Shown: piece by piece, positions 55,989 through 64,000 of the stretch
Layout of the letters: every line of letters begins with the position of its first letter
How positions within the stretch are numbered: position 1 is the first letter of the stretch
Source of the DNA: Vreelandella populi
GTDB lineage: Bacteria > Pseudomonadota > Gammaproteobacteria > Pseudomonadales > Halomonadaceae
Direction: 5' to 3'
DNA length: 64,000 nt
NCBI RefSeq assembly: GCF_003989825.1
Contig: NZ_RZHE01000006.1
Location: 62,001-126,000 of the forward strand
Translations under genes and position numbers: made by a program
The notes under the pieces: generated by a model
Databases searched by the model: none
Seen by the model: only the letters and a program-made list of their open reading frames with translations
Told to the model about the DNA's origin: nothing

Positions 55989-56762
55989 ATGGCAATAGAC
56001 GCGGATTGGTTGATACCTAGCCTGACGCTGACATTCCTGGCAGGAGCAGTCAGAGGTTATGCCGGCTTTGGTTTCTCAATAACGCTCGCCTTAGGCCTTT
56101 TATGGGTTTTACCTCCGCTTCAAGTCATCGCGGTGGTACTACTGCTTGACCTTTTAGGTGCACTGGGGCTACTGAAATACGCATGGCAGTTTGCCGATCG
56201 GCAAATTCTTGCCCGCTTGCCCCCCCCTATGCTGGCTTTTTCCTTAACAGGTCCTCTAGCATTGGCGTCACTGCCTGCCGGTGCAGCTAAATTGCTGATC
56301 GCCACACTTTGCTTACTTGGTGCCTTAGCCAGTTTTTGTCGCCCTGGTACGATTGCTCTCTCCAGGCGTCGCGACTTGGCAATGGCACTTCCTGCAGGTG
56401 CTGTTTCTGGTCTTGCCATGAGCATTGCATCAGCGGGCGGCCCTCCGCTAATGCTCTACTTAATGCACACCACGTTAGATGCTGCCCGAGCAAGGGCAAC
56501 CGCCATTCTGTTTTTTATCGCCGCGAGCGCTACCGCCGTCATGGGCTACGCCTTAAACGGTGCCGTTTCCTTACCAACATTAACCGTTAGCGCAGCCCTG
56601 TTACCGGCGGCGTTACTGGGCGCATCAGTTGGTCAGCGTTGCTTTCAGCGCTATCCGCCTGTGTCTTACCGAAAGACGGTCAGTCCTTTATTAGTCGTGA
56701 TGGCGCTATGGGTCTTAGCCAGCGAACTATGGACAATTTTTCTCTCATCGTCGTCCTTCTAA
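55989..56762 (+). CDS. TauE/SafE-family sulfite or sulfonate exporter
   Basis: A 257-residue membrane protein with about eight helices. FLAGAVRGYAGFGFSITLAL at the N-terminus and ASAGGPPLMLYLMHTTLDAA in the middle are hallmark TauE/SafE segments. TauE exports sulfite or sulfoacetate produced during taurine breakdown. AGAGAGGTAGTT precedes the ATG. It directly precedes the aminotransferase (33 bases). Confidence 0.88.
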   Translation: MAIDADWLIPSLTLTFLAGAVRGYAGFGFSITLALGLLWVLPPLQVIAVVLLLDLLGALGLLKYAWQFADRQILARLPPPMLAFSLTGPLALASLPAGAAKLLIATLCLLGALASFCRPGTIALSRRRDLAMALPAGAVSGLAMSIASAGGPPLMLYLMHTTLDAARARATAILFFIAASATAVMGYALNGAVSLPTLTVSAALLPAALLGASVGQRCFQRYPPVSYRKTVSPLLVVMALWVLASELWTIFLSSSSF

Positions 56763-56794
56763 TCCGCTTCAGCCTCTTTTATAGGAGATATCAA

Positions 56795-58201
56795 ATGACA
56801 GCTCTCACCAACCATGATGGCCAACATATCGACACACTTAAAGCCTATGACCAGAACCATGTTTGGCATCATCTAACGCCCGGTGCTGCAGCAGAAAAGG
56901 GTGTTTCCATGTTTGTCCGCGGCGAAGGGCTACGCCTTTGGGACAGCGAGGGCAAAGAGTATCTAGATGCTACAGCGGGAGGTGTCTGGGTCACTAATGT
57001 CGGGTATGGACGTAAGGAAATTGCCGACGCAGTTTATCAGCAACTTATCGAACTTAACTATTTTGCAGGCTCAATGGCCAGTAAGCCCGCCGCGCAATTC
57101 GCCGCTAAGTTGTTACAGCACATGCCAGGGATGAGTCGCGTGTATTATTCAAGCTCAGGCTCAGAAGCCAATGAAAAAGCCTTCAAAATGGTTCGGCAAA
57201 TTAGCCATAAGCACTATCAAGGTAAAAAACACAAAATTCTTTATCGAGAACGAGATTATCACGGTACCACGCTGGCAACCTTGGGAGCATCAGGTCAATC
57301 AGAACGGCGAGCTCAATTCGGCCCTTTTGTCCCCGATTTCATAGAGTTTCCCCACTGCTGCGAATACCGTAACCAATACTCAGATGCGGAAAATTACGGC
57401 CTGCAAGCCGCCGAAGCTTTAGAACAAACAATTCTTCGAGAGGGGCCGGATAACGTTGGCGCGGTTATTTTGGAGCCTATTACCGCTGGCGGCGGGATCA
57501 TCACTCCCCCTGAGGGTTATTGGGAAAAAGTTGGCGAGATTTGCAAACGGCATAACATACTATTGATCATGGATGAAGTCGTATGTGGTCTTGGCCGAAC
57601 CGGTCAATGGTTTGGCTACCAACACTATGATATCCAGCCAGATATTGTAACGATGGCGAAGGGGGTTGCCTCTGGATACGCCGCTATCTCATGCACCGTG
57701 ACCACGGAAAAAATTTATACATTACTTCAGGAAGCTCCCGGAGATACGCTGGGGTATTTTCGGGATATTTCTACCTTTGGTGGGTGTTTGGCCGGCCAGG
57801 CAGCGGCCCTTTCCAATCTCACTATTATTGAGCGGGAAGGATTGGTTGAGAACAGTGCAGCCATGGGTGAGCGTTTGCTAAATGGCTTCCAGCGCTTGGC
57901 CGCTAAATATCCCATCATCGGCGACGTGCGCGGTAAAGGACTCTTTGCAGGTATTGAGCTAGTAGAGGATCGACATACCAAGCAGCCGGTTGATGAAGCA
58001 GTTCCCATAGCCATTGCGGCAGAATGTAAAAAGCTGGGGCTACTCATTGGGCGCACTAATCGAAGCTTGACTGGCTATAACAATATCCTTAATTTCAGCC
58101 CCGCATTAACTGCCACAGTGCAGGATATAGACCATATTGTCGATCTACTTGATCAAGCATTTGAAAACGTTATGCAAGTCCAAGGGTTAGCCGCGACATA
58201 A
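56795..58201 (+). CDS. Class III omega-amino acid:pyruvate aminotransferase, taurine/hypotaurine type
   Basis: A 468-residue PLP transaminase of class III. DATAGGVWVTNVGYGRKEIA, YYSSSGSEANEKAFKMVRQI, the PLP Asp in IMDEVVCGLGRTGQWFGYQH and the Schiff-base Lys in TMAKGVASGYAAIS are visible. The N-terminus (AYDQNHVWHHLTPGA) resembles taurine:pyruvate aminotransferases. Start at 56795 with AGGAGA upstream; the frame to 56639 overlaps tauE. With TauE and MocR this suggests transamination of taurine to sulfoacetaldehyde or hypotaurine to sulfinoacetaldehyde, but beta-alanine-type substrates cannot be excluded. Xsc or an aldehyde dehydrogenase is absent from the window. Confidence 0.85.
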   Translation: MTALTNHDGQHIDTLKAYDQNHVWHHLTPGAAAEKGVSMFVRGEGLRLWDSEGKEYLDATAGGVWVTNVGYGRKEIADAVYQQLIELNYFAGSMASKPAAQFAAKLLQHMPGMSRVYYSSSGSEANEKAFKMVRQISHKHYQGKKHKILYRERDYHGTTLATLGASGQSERRAQFGPFVPDFIEFPHCCEYRNQYSDAENYGLQAAEALEQTILREGPDNVGAVILEPITAGGGIITPPEGYWEKVGEICKRHNILLIMDEVVCGLGRTGQWFGYQHYDIQPDIVTMAKGVASGYAAISCTVTTEKIYTLLQEAPGDTLGYFRDISTFGGCLAGQAAALSNLTIIEREGLVENSAAMGERLLNGFQRLAAKYPIIGDVRGKGLFAGIELVEDRHTKQPVDEAVPIAIAAECKKLGLLIGRTNRSLTGYNNILNFSPALTATVQDIDHIVDLLDQAFENVMQVQGLAAT

Positions 58202-58235
58202 AATGGTCCAACAAAATTAACCTCCTTCACATCCT

Positions 58236-58430
58236 TTACTGATTAGACGCCATTAACGTCCCCCCGGCGGCGATAAATAAGCCGCCGGTGGCCCGATTAA
58301 AGCATTTATAACGATGCAGGCTTTGGAACCAGCGGCTGATGCTGGAGCCAAGGCCTGCATAGGTCGACATCAAGGTGAAATCGATCACCAGCCAGGTTAC
58401 CGCCAGGATTACGAACTGAATCAACTGTGG
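58236..58430 (-). pseudogene. LysE-family exporter remnant (C-terminal fragment)
   Basis: The last 64 or so codons are open: PQLIQFVILAVTWLVIDF, then STYAGLGSSISRWFQSLHRY and CFNRATGGLFIAAGGTLMAS, a clear match to the end of LysE/RhtB amino acid exporters (normally about 205 residues). Upstream it meets an in-frame TAG at 58431-58433 and then the 9-bp repeat array, with no recognisable N-terminal two-thirds. So this is a truncated gene. Confidence 0.75.
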
Positions 58431-58464
58431 CTAAATGATCAAAGCAAAGGTAACGCCAACGTAA

Positions 58465-58578
58465 GTCAGCTAGGTCAGCTAGGTCAGCTAGGTCAGCTAG
58501 GTCAGCTAGGTCAGCTAGGTCAGCTAGGTCAGCTAGGTCAGCTAGGTCAGCTAGGTCAGCTAGGTCAGCTAGGTCAGC
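58465..58578. repeat. 9-bp tandem repeat (GTCAGCTAG), 12.7 copies
   Basis: Twelve perfect copies of GTCAGCTAG from 58465 to 58572 plus GTCAGC to 58578. All copies are identical, pointing to recent slippage expansion. As 9 is a multiple of 3, long open frames across it (Gln-Leu-Gly or Leu-Ala-Asp repeats) are artefacts. It lies where the upstream part of the LysE gene should be. Confidence 0.95.
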
Positions 58579-58703
58579 GTATTCAAGTAAAGCTCCTTGC
58601 AGTTTTATTGCCACATCCTTACGTAGGCTTTAAATCAGCAGTAACCAAAGTAGTGACGCCCATAGCTCCGCTCAACTAAACCTGCTAGATATTCACTAGC
58701 ATC

Positions 58704-60296
58704 TTACGGTGCTGGCGTTACCCGCAGTACTCGGCCTGCCGGGTTGTCGGTGAGTAAATAAATAGCGCCTTCGGGCCCGGTACGTACATCACGGATACGC
58801 TCATCTGGTCCTCCGAACATCCCTTCACTATCCTCGGCTTGAGTTCCGTCTTCGGAAAGCCTTACCCGGCGTACTTCTTTACTCACCAGTGCGCCAACGA
58901 ACAAGTCACCCTGCCACTGCGGAAATAGCTCACCTGTATAAAGCGTCATGCCCGAAGGGGCAATCGAGGGCGTCCATTCCAGCAGCGGTGGCTCGGTGCC
59001 GGGGTACTCTTGGAAAGGCGTTACACGAGCACCGGTATAATCCAGGCCAGTAGTGGCGATCGGCCAGCCGTAATTAGCGCCTGCTTTAATGATATTAATT
59101 TCATCACCGCCGCGCGGGCCGTGTTCGTGAATGATCACGCGCGGATGCTCGGTGTCTACCACCAGCCCTTGCACGTTGCGGTGACCATAGCTGTAGATTT
59201 CTGGGCGAGCTTTGTCATCGCCAACAAAAGGGTTATCGTCTGGCACGCTACCATCACGATTGAGACGCACAAGCGTGCCTATGTGGTTATCCAGATTCTG
59301 CGCTTCTTCGCGATAGTCAAAGCCGTCGCCCAAAGTCAGTATCAATGTTTCGTCTGGTAGCCAAGCCAAGCGTCCACCATAGTGGGCGTCGCCCCGTTTA
59401 GCGGGTTGTACACGAAATATTTCAGTAACGTCTTCTAAGCTATTTTCCGTTAATACCGCGCGGGCCAGGCACGTATGGTTAGCTTCCCAGTTACCACAGG
59501 CGTAGCTTAGAAACAGCTGGCTGTCGTTTTCAAACTGCGGTGAGAGCAGCACGTCAAATAGCCCAGACTGGCCCGATGCGTAAACCTCGGGTACGCCACT
59601 GATAGATTCAATAAGCGTTTCACCATCAGAGCTTAATAAGCGCAGACGCCCTGGCCGCTCAGTGACCAGCATGCGCCCATCCGGAAGAAAGGCGAGTGAC
59701 CAAGGGTGTTCCAACCCTTCGGCAATGGTAGTGATCTGATACGGGGGGATGTCTTGCGCATGTACCGCTGGTGCGCCCCAGGCCAAGCCGCTCACACTAA
59801 ACATCAATGCCAGGCTTGCCACACCAGAGCGATGCGCGCGTTTTATCGAGCGAGCCCTTAACCAAGCAAACAGCCCACCGGCCAGCACCGCACTTATCAG
59901 CATTAATCCCCATCCCAGGGTTTCTCGCGTGGCGGCGATCAGCGTCGGCATCGGGGCGAAAGTATCGACGACCGTAAAGGTAAGCGTCAGTGCTAATACC
60001 GCCCCCACAATACTCAGCAATGCTTGAAAACGGCTGCCGAAACGGTGAGCGATAAACACCGCGAGCAATTGCGAAAGCAAAAAGCCTACCGAGAACAGCA
60101 ATGCGTAAACAGGCGCGAACGTGAGCAGGTCTTGCAGTGTTGTCGTCAGCCACAGGCCCATGGGTATTTCCACTCCCATATCCTGAAGCGCGACTAAGTT
60201 AATCTGCGTTTGAATGACGCTTCCTGACACAATGCCAACGAGTAACGCGATAAGAAAGCTGATTATTGTAGATATCCATCCAGGCTTGTTTGTCAT
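58704..60296 (-). CDS. PQQ-type aldose sugar dehydrogenase with fused N-terminal membrane domain
   Basis: A 530-residue protein. Residues 1-150 contain four hydrophobic helices (about 7-28, 56-82, 90-112, 126-147). Residues 158-182 (ASLALMFSVSGLAWGAPAVHAQ) look like a complete signal peptide in mid-protein. From about 183 there is a six-bladed beta-propeller of the GDH-B/YliI soluble aldose dehydrogenase family: GLEHPWSLAFLPDGRMLVTE, AHYGGRLAWLPDETLILTLG (catalytic His region), YSYGHRNVQGLVVD and EHGPRGGDEINIIKAGANYG. The propeller should face the periplasm and oxidise aldoses with PQQ. Stand-alone relatives lack the membrane part. No internal start with a ribosome site was found. Confidence 0.85.
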   Translation of the reverse strand: MTNKPGWISTIISFLIALLVGIVSGSVIQTQINLVALQDMGVEIPMGLWLTTTLQDLLTFAPVYALLFSVGFLLSQLLAVFIAHRFGSRFQALLSIVGAVLALTLTFTVVDTFAPMPTLIAATRETLGWGLMLISAVLAGGLFAWLRARSIKRAHRSGVASLALMFSVSGLAWGAPAVHAQDIPPYQITTIAEGLEHPWSLAFLPDGRMLVTERPGRLRLLSSDGETLIESISGVPEVYASGQSGLFDVLLSPQFENDSQLFLSYACGNWEANHTCLARAVLTENSLEDVTEIFRVQPAKRGDAHYGGRLAWLPDETLILTLGDGFDYREEAQNLDNHIGTLVRLNRDGSVPDDNPFVGDDKARPEIYSYGHRNVQGLVVDTEHPRVIIHEHGPRGGDEINIIKAGANYGWPIATTGLDYTGARVTPFQEYPGTEPPLLEWTPSIAPSGMTLYTGELFPQWQGDLFVGALVSKEVRRVRLSEDGTQAEDSEGMFGGPDERIRDVRTGPEGAIYLLTDNPAGRVLRVTPAP

Positions 60297-60420
60297 CGTT
60301 GCGCCTCAATTGAAAGGGAAGCAATTGGCTTGTTATGCAAATTACTGTCTTTTAAATTTGGTTTGGATTCATGAAATAAACCCAGTAGGGTTGATCGTAA
60401 ATTCAACCAAGGGAATTCTC

Positions 60421-61356
60421 ATGCAACGATATCCATTGTTTGCCGCTGTGTCGTTAGGTCTTTTCGCTGCTGCTACCACCTCTACTGCGTCAGCAGAAAC
60501 CGCTGCGCTGGAGCAGCAGCTAAAAGATCTACAGTCGTTTCAGGTGATTGCGCATCGCGGCGCCAGCGGACATGCTCCAGAAAGCAGTATGGCGGCGTTG
60601 GAGTTAGCTCACGATTGGGGAGCGGACTATCTGGAACTGGATATTCAGATGACCTCCGACGGTGAACTAGTGGCCTTTCACGACGGTACTCTTAAGCGCA
60701 CCAGCAATGGCGAAGGCCACATTAACGACTATACGCTTGCCGAGCTTAAAGACCTGGATACGGGATCGTGGTTTAACGACGCCTACCCTGACCAGGCGGA
60801 TGCCGCTTTCATCGGTGCCGAGATATTAACGCTCGAGGAGGTCTTCAACCGCTTCGGCCAAGATGCCCGTTATTATCTGGAAACCAAATCACCAAAACTT
60901 AACCCGGGTGTGGAAGCGGGACTGGTTCGCCGCCTGGAAGCCTACGACATGATTAATACCGGACGCGTGCTGATCCAGTCCTTCGATCAGGAAAGTCTTT
61001 TGAAGATTCACGAGCTGAATGCGGATATCCCGCTGATTCAGCTGGTGTGGTACTCGCCGGACGAAAAGAACGAAGCGCGCCTGACCGAGTGGACCGGCGT
61101 AACGCCGGGACCTGAAGAGATCACCAATGAGGATTTCCTGGCGGTGGCCGAGTATGCGGTCGGCCTGGGCACCAACTATCTCTATGACGGCGAAGACGTC
61201 ATCAATGAAAGCTTCGTTCGCCAGGCCCAGGAAAATGGCCTCGCGGTGCACGTCTACACGGTGAACGATACTGATGAGATGCAGCAGCTAATCGATTGGG
61301 GTGTGGATGGTTTGTTCACTGACTACCCGGACCGCCTGATCGAGCTTGTTGAATAA
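60421..61356 (+). CDS. Periplasmic glycerophosphodiester phosphodiesterase
   Basis: A 311-residue GDPD-family enzyme that releases sn-glycerol 3-phosphate from phospholipid headgroup diesters. The Sec signal MQRYPLFAAVSLGLFAAATT ends near ASA. Motifs: VIAHRGASGHAPESSMAAL (catalytic His and Arg), YLELDIQMTSDGELVAFHD (metal Glu, Asp and His), then VHVYTVNDTDEM and GVDGLFTDYPDRL. The frame opens far upstream, but AAGGGAATTCTC before the ATG at 60421 and the signal peptide fix the start. Divergent from the sugar dehydrogenase, convergent with the DapA-like gene. Confidence 0.9.
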   Translation: MQRYPLFAAVSLGLFAAATTSTASAETAALEQQLKDLQSFQVIAHRGASGHAPESSMAALELAHDWGADYLELDIQMTSDGELVAFHDGTLKRTSNGEGHINDYTLAELKDLDTGSWFNDAYPDQADAAFIGAEILTLEEVFNRFGQDARYYLETKSPKLNPGVEAGLVRRLEAYDMINTGRVLIQSFDQESLLKIHELNADIPLIQLVWYSPDEKNEARLTEWTGVTPGPEEITNEDFLAVAEYAVGLGTNYLYDGEDVINESFVRQAQENGLAVHVYTVNDTDEMQQLIDWGVDGLFTDYPDRLIELVE

Positions 61357-61374
61357 CGCGCTTAATAGAAGCCT

Positions 61375-62268
61375 CTAGTCCCACTTAAGCTGCTCGATCA
61401 CCTGTTCTACCCTTTTACGCGCGTCGCCCTGCAAGGTTTCCAGCGGTAGCGGCAGGCTAGGGCTACTTACGTTACCCAGTATTTCGGCCACCGTCGCGAT
61501 GACCCGCAGGCTCCCGCCGTATTCGCGGTAAAGCGTCCATAGCGGCTCCAGTTCGTTCGACAGCCGCTGAGCTGTTTGGGCATCGCCTGCCCGGGCGGCG
61601 CGGGTAATCGCCAGCGCCGTTTCAGGAAATAGCCCGCCTAGCACGGAATACCAGCTATCGCACCCCGAAATTAGACCGGTGGCCGCGACGACATCGCCGC
61701 TAATACCCAAAGTGACATCCTCTGGAACCAAGGCACGCAACCGCTTAACCCGTTCGCGGGCAGCGTTGAGATCCGTACTGACCGGCGGGATCTTGATAGA
61801 CTGCACCTGCGGTAACTGAGCAATGCGGCCATGCAGCTCATCGCTGAACTCAAAGTGGGTCGTACCCGGATTATCGTAAACACATAGCGGCACGCTTAGC
61901 GAACGGCAGACCGCTTCATAGTGGCTAAACACTTCGTCATCGGTCAGCTTTTGATAAGAAACCGGCGCCAGCAGTACGCCACTGGCGCCTGCCTGCTGGG
62001 CATCTTCTGCTAATGCCAGAACATCGCGCGTGCGCAATGCGCCAATGCCGACAATCACCGGCACATCGCCTGCGCTGTCGACCGCCAGCCGGGCAACGCG
62101 AGCCCGCTCCTCTCGGCTGAGATAGGCATAGCTACCGGTTGAGCCCAGCACGCCGATAGAGTCCACCTGCGCCTTGGCCAGGAGTTCTACCAAACCGGAA
62201 AACTCGTCCTCACGAATCCCCTGCTCGTTCATGGGCGTCAATGGAAATGCACTCAGGCCGGTAAACAT
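61375..62268 (-). CDS. Dihydrodipicolinate synthase-family aldolase
   Basis: A 297-residue class I aldolase of the DapA/NAL superfamily. VLGSTGSYAYLSREERARVA corresponds to the GTTGE region, CVYDNPGTTHFEFS holds the catalytic Tyr and the Schiff-base Lys is in QSIKIPPVST. It departs from true DapA in the GTTGE box (GSTGS), so it probably acts on another pyruvate-derived aldol substrate. Monocistronic, no functional clue from neighbours. Confidence 0.82.
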   Translation of the reverse strand: MFTGLSAFPLTPMNEQGIREDEFSGLVELLAKAQVDSIGVLGSTGSYAYLSREERARVARLAVDSAGDVPVIVGIGALRTRDVLALAEDAQQAGASGVLLAPVSYQKLTDDEVFSHYEAVCRSLSVPLCVYDNPGTTHFEFSDELHGRIAQLPQVQSIKIPPVSTDLNAARERVKRLRALVPEDVTLGISGDVVAATGLISGCDSWYSVLGGLFPETALAITRAARAGDAQTAQRLSNELEPLWTLYREYGGSLRVIATVAEILGNVSSPSLPLPLETLQGDARKRVEQVIEQLKWD

Positions 62269-62416
62269 GGGCAGCTATCCTTAAAATGAAGGCGCTTGTT
62301 GATAACCGTCATGATAAGTATGCCGATCATCTTCAGACGAAATACGTCTGAAATTACCAGACAATATGACACGAGGATAGCTAGGCGAAAATCGACAGGA
62401 GAATGAGTAAAGAAGG

Positions 62417-62451
62417 CCCGGCCCAGCGTTATACATCCCCGCGGGGCCGGG
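62417..62451 (-). terminator. GC-rich stem-loop after the Tat-SDR gene
   Basis: CCCGGCCC/GGGCCGGG stem with a loop of about 19 bases, just beyond the stop of the minus-strand SDR gene. No T-run is present on the minus strand; moderate confidence only. Confidence 0.5.
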
Positions 62452-62464
62452 ATACTAGCTAGTT

Positions 62465-63514
62465 TTAAGGATGACCACTACCACCGGCCGCGCCATACAC
62501 ATTGCCCGTGGTAAAGCTGGATTCCTGCGAGGCAAGCAGCACGTAAACGCCCGAAAGCTCTACCGGCTGGCCAGGGCGGCCAAGGGGGGTATCTTCACCG
62601 AAGCTCTGCACGGCTTCCTGGGGTTGACCACCACTGGGTTGTAGAGGCGTCCAGAATGGACCGGGAGCGACTGCGTTCACGCGAATACCCTTCTCACCCA
62701 ACTGTTTGGCAAGGGCTTTGGTAAACGCGATGATCGCCGCCTTGGTCATGGAGTAATCCAGCAGGATCTTGGGCGGATCATAGGCCACGACCGAGGACGT
62801 ATTGATGATGGCCGCACCGGCTTCCAGATGAGGCATGGCCGCCTGGGTAATCCAGTACATGGCGTACAGGTTGGTCTTCATGGTGGCGTCAAAGTCGTCG
62901 TGGCTAAGGTCGGTAATCGACGGCTTCCACTGCTGGCGTGCGGCGTTGTTGACCAGGATATCCAGCCCGCCTAGCTGCTGTACGGCCGTTTCCACCAACT
63001 CGCTGCAGAAAGCTTCGTCACGAATATCGCCGGGGATCGCCACGGCGGTACGCCCTTCGGCCTCGATCAGCTCGATCACTTCCCGCGCATCGGACTCTTC
63101 TTCGGGCAGGTAATTGATCGCCACATCCGCACCTTCGCGGGCATAGGCAATGGCGGCTGCCCGGCCGATACCTGAATCACCACCGGTAATCAGGGCCTTT
63201 CGGCCTTCCAAACGGCCACTACCGCGGTAGCTCTCTTCACCGTGGTCAGGTCGCGGGTCCATTTCACTGGCAAGGCCTGGCCAATCCTGCGGCTGTTCAG
63301 AGAACGGCGGTGCGGGATATTGGCTAGTGGGATCTTGTTTCTGTGGCATGGAACCTCCTGTAGAGCTTGCGCCAGCCGCGCCAGTGCTGGCGGCTTGAGA
63401 AGAAGCGGATGATTGAGCGAAAGCGGGTGCGGCAATGGCCGCGACCATGCCGGTCGCTAACCCACCGACGACTTGGCGGCGTGAAGGGTCGAACGAGTTG
63501 ATCGGTTTCACCAT
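62465..63514 (-). CDS. SDR family oxidoreductase with twin-arginine signal
   Basis: A 349-residue protein. The N-terminus has PSRRQVVGGLATGMVAAIAA, then PAFAQ: a Tat signal with Arg12-Arg13 and an AxA cleavage site, followed by a Ser/Ala/Gly-rich linker (about 35-55) and DPTSQYPAPPF. The SDR core has ALITGGDSGIGRAAAIAYAR, ILVNNAA, and catalytic YSMTKAAIIAFTKAL. The core resembles the YdaD/YhdF general-stress SDR group, which is usually cytosolic. Export of an NAD(P)-dependent enzyme is unusual. Monocistronic. Confidence 0.85.
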   Translation of the reverse strand: MVKPINSFDPSRRQVVGGLATGMVAAIAAPAFAQSSASSQAASTGAAGASSTGGSMPQKQDPTSQYPAPPFSEQPQDWPGLASEMDPRPDHGEESYRGSGRLEGRKALITGGDSGIGRAAAIAYAREGADVAINYLPEEESDAREVIELIEAEGRTAVAIPGDIRDEAFCSELVETAVQQLGGLDILVNNAARQQWKPSITDLSHDDFDATMKTNLYAMYWITQAAMPHLEAGAAIINTSSVVAYDPPKILLDYSMTKAAIIAFTKALAKQLGEKGIRVNAVAPGPFWTPLQPSGGQPQEAVQSFGEDTPLGRPGQPVELSGVYVLLASQESSFTTGNVYGAAGGSGHP

Positions 63515-63740
63515 AACCTCCGTGTATTGAGCAGTGCTTGGATTTAAACGTTTACTGGCCTAGCGCAGTCTCCAGTACGCAGGTCAGAACATAGGCTCTA
63601 TTGACTTTAGTATTAATTAGCAAGATTACAAACCCGTGCAAAATGAGTAGCCGATGCTCGTAAAGCGCAATTTTGTACAAGCTGCGCCAAGGCGTAGGCG
63701 CTAAACTAGCGCTATGCAATTTAGATAAGGGGGCTTAGCA

Positions 63741-64000
63741 ATGGGGCAATCGGCAAGCCGCTTTCAGTTCACTAAAAGCCAGCATATACCCACACTGAAA
63801 GTGTTACAGGCAGCGATGTTCGATTTTCGTTATGACCCTCACGCGCATGAAGAGTACGCCTTCGGAGTGACGCTTTCGGGCCGCCAGGATTTTTTCAGCG
63901 GCGGGCAATATCACCGAAGCCCGCCGGGCAACGTGATTATCTTTAATCCCGATGACGTTCATGATGGCCAGCCAGGCGGCAATCACACGCTCGATTACGT
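63741..64000 (+). CDS. AraC-family regulator (N-terminal fragment)
   Basis: The frame starts ATG at 63741 (AAGGGGGC upstream) and runs off the window. The visible 86 codons form a cupin effector domain: RYDPHAHEEYAFGVTLSG, then GGQYHRSPPGNVIIFNPDDV and HDGQPGG, typical of AraC_binding. The DNA-binding domain lies outside. Target unknown. Confidence 0.8.
   Translation, partial: MGQSASRFQFTKSQHIPTLKVLQAAMFDFRYDPHAHEEYAFGVTLSGRQDFFSGGQYHRSPPGNVIIFNPDDVHDGQPGGNHTLDY

Noticed and set aside
58264..58288. Terminator hairpin CCGGCGGC/GCCGCCGG
   Set aside because: It lies inside the coding part of the LysE remnant (the GGLFIAAGG region), so coding constraint explains it.
58314..58679. 121-codon plus-strand frame with Gln-Leu-Gly repeats
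   Set aside because: It is only the translation of the 9-bp tandem repeat and antisense of the LysE remnant; all frames stay open because 9 is divisible by 3.
1..64000. tRNA, rRNA or known riboswitches
   Set aside because: No cloverleaf with the GGTTCGA-type arm and no rRNA core sequences were found by eye in the intergenic gaps.

Overview
The window is 64 kb of high-GC gammaproteobacterial chromosome. Gene content and protein style point to the Halomonadaceae (Halomonas or a close relative): an AGCS alanine symporter, AstE next to a basic amino acid ABC transporter, DmlA/DmlR, a trpBA pair with a divergent TrpI-type regulator, RecBCD, and many small acidic proteins. The genus is an inference. 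I found no rRNA, tRNA, CRISPR array or complete insertion sequence.

Layout. 0-13 kb: start of a PrkA-type kinase gene, threonine aldolase, 2,4-dienoyl-CoA reductase, an EamA exporter, a GNAT-nitrilase fusion, an alkyltransferase-like DNA repair protein, azoreductase, an alanine/glycine symporter, a YjbQ protein, a DmlR/DmlA pair and a Tat-exported SMP-30 lactonase. 13-19 kb: WrbA, then AstE with an arginine/ornithine-type ABC transporter (ATPase, two permeases, binding protein), and a TraX-family membrane protein. 19-26 kb: purEK, small regulatory or hypothetical genes, chrA, a three-unit inverted-repeat array (23.44-24.07 kb) and ilvD. 26-37 kb: recC, pncB on the opposite strand, then overlapping recB-recD.

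37.1-39.5 kb is the most unusual part. It is an integron-type gene cassette array without an integrase in the window (a CALIN). Three AT-richer cassettes on the minus strand are separated by three attC-like sites of 100-105 bp. They carry an unrecognised helical protein, a decayed gene resembling an ADP-ribosyltransferase (one in-frame TAG plus one frameshift), and a two-helix membrane protein resembling superinfection exclusion protein SieB.

40-50 kb: a HAD dehalogenase, a type-B carboxylesterase, small enzymes, a zinc metallopeptidase-like protein, a broken GNAT gene, an HxlR regulator divergent from an NTF2-like/SDR pair, and trpBA with trpI. 50.9-58.2 kb: a coherent catabolic block made of a polar amino acid ABC transporter, a divergent MocR regulator, a TauE/SafE exporter and an omega-amino acid:pyruvate aminotransferase. 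By context this suggests taurine or hypotaurine use. 58.2-64 kb: a LysE-family remnant next to 12.7 copies of a 9-bp repeat, a membrane-fused PQQ-type sugar dehydrogenase, a periplasmic glycerophosphodiesterase, a DapA-like aldolase, a Tat-signal SDR, and the start of an AraC regulator.
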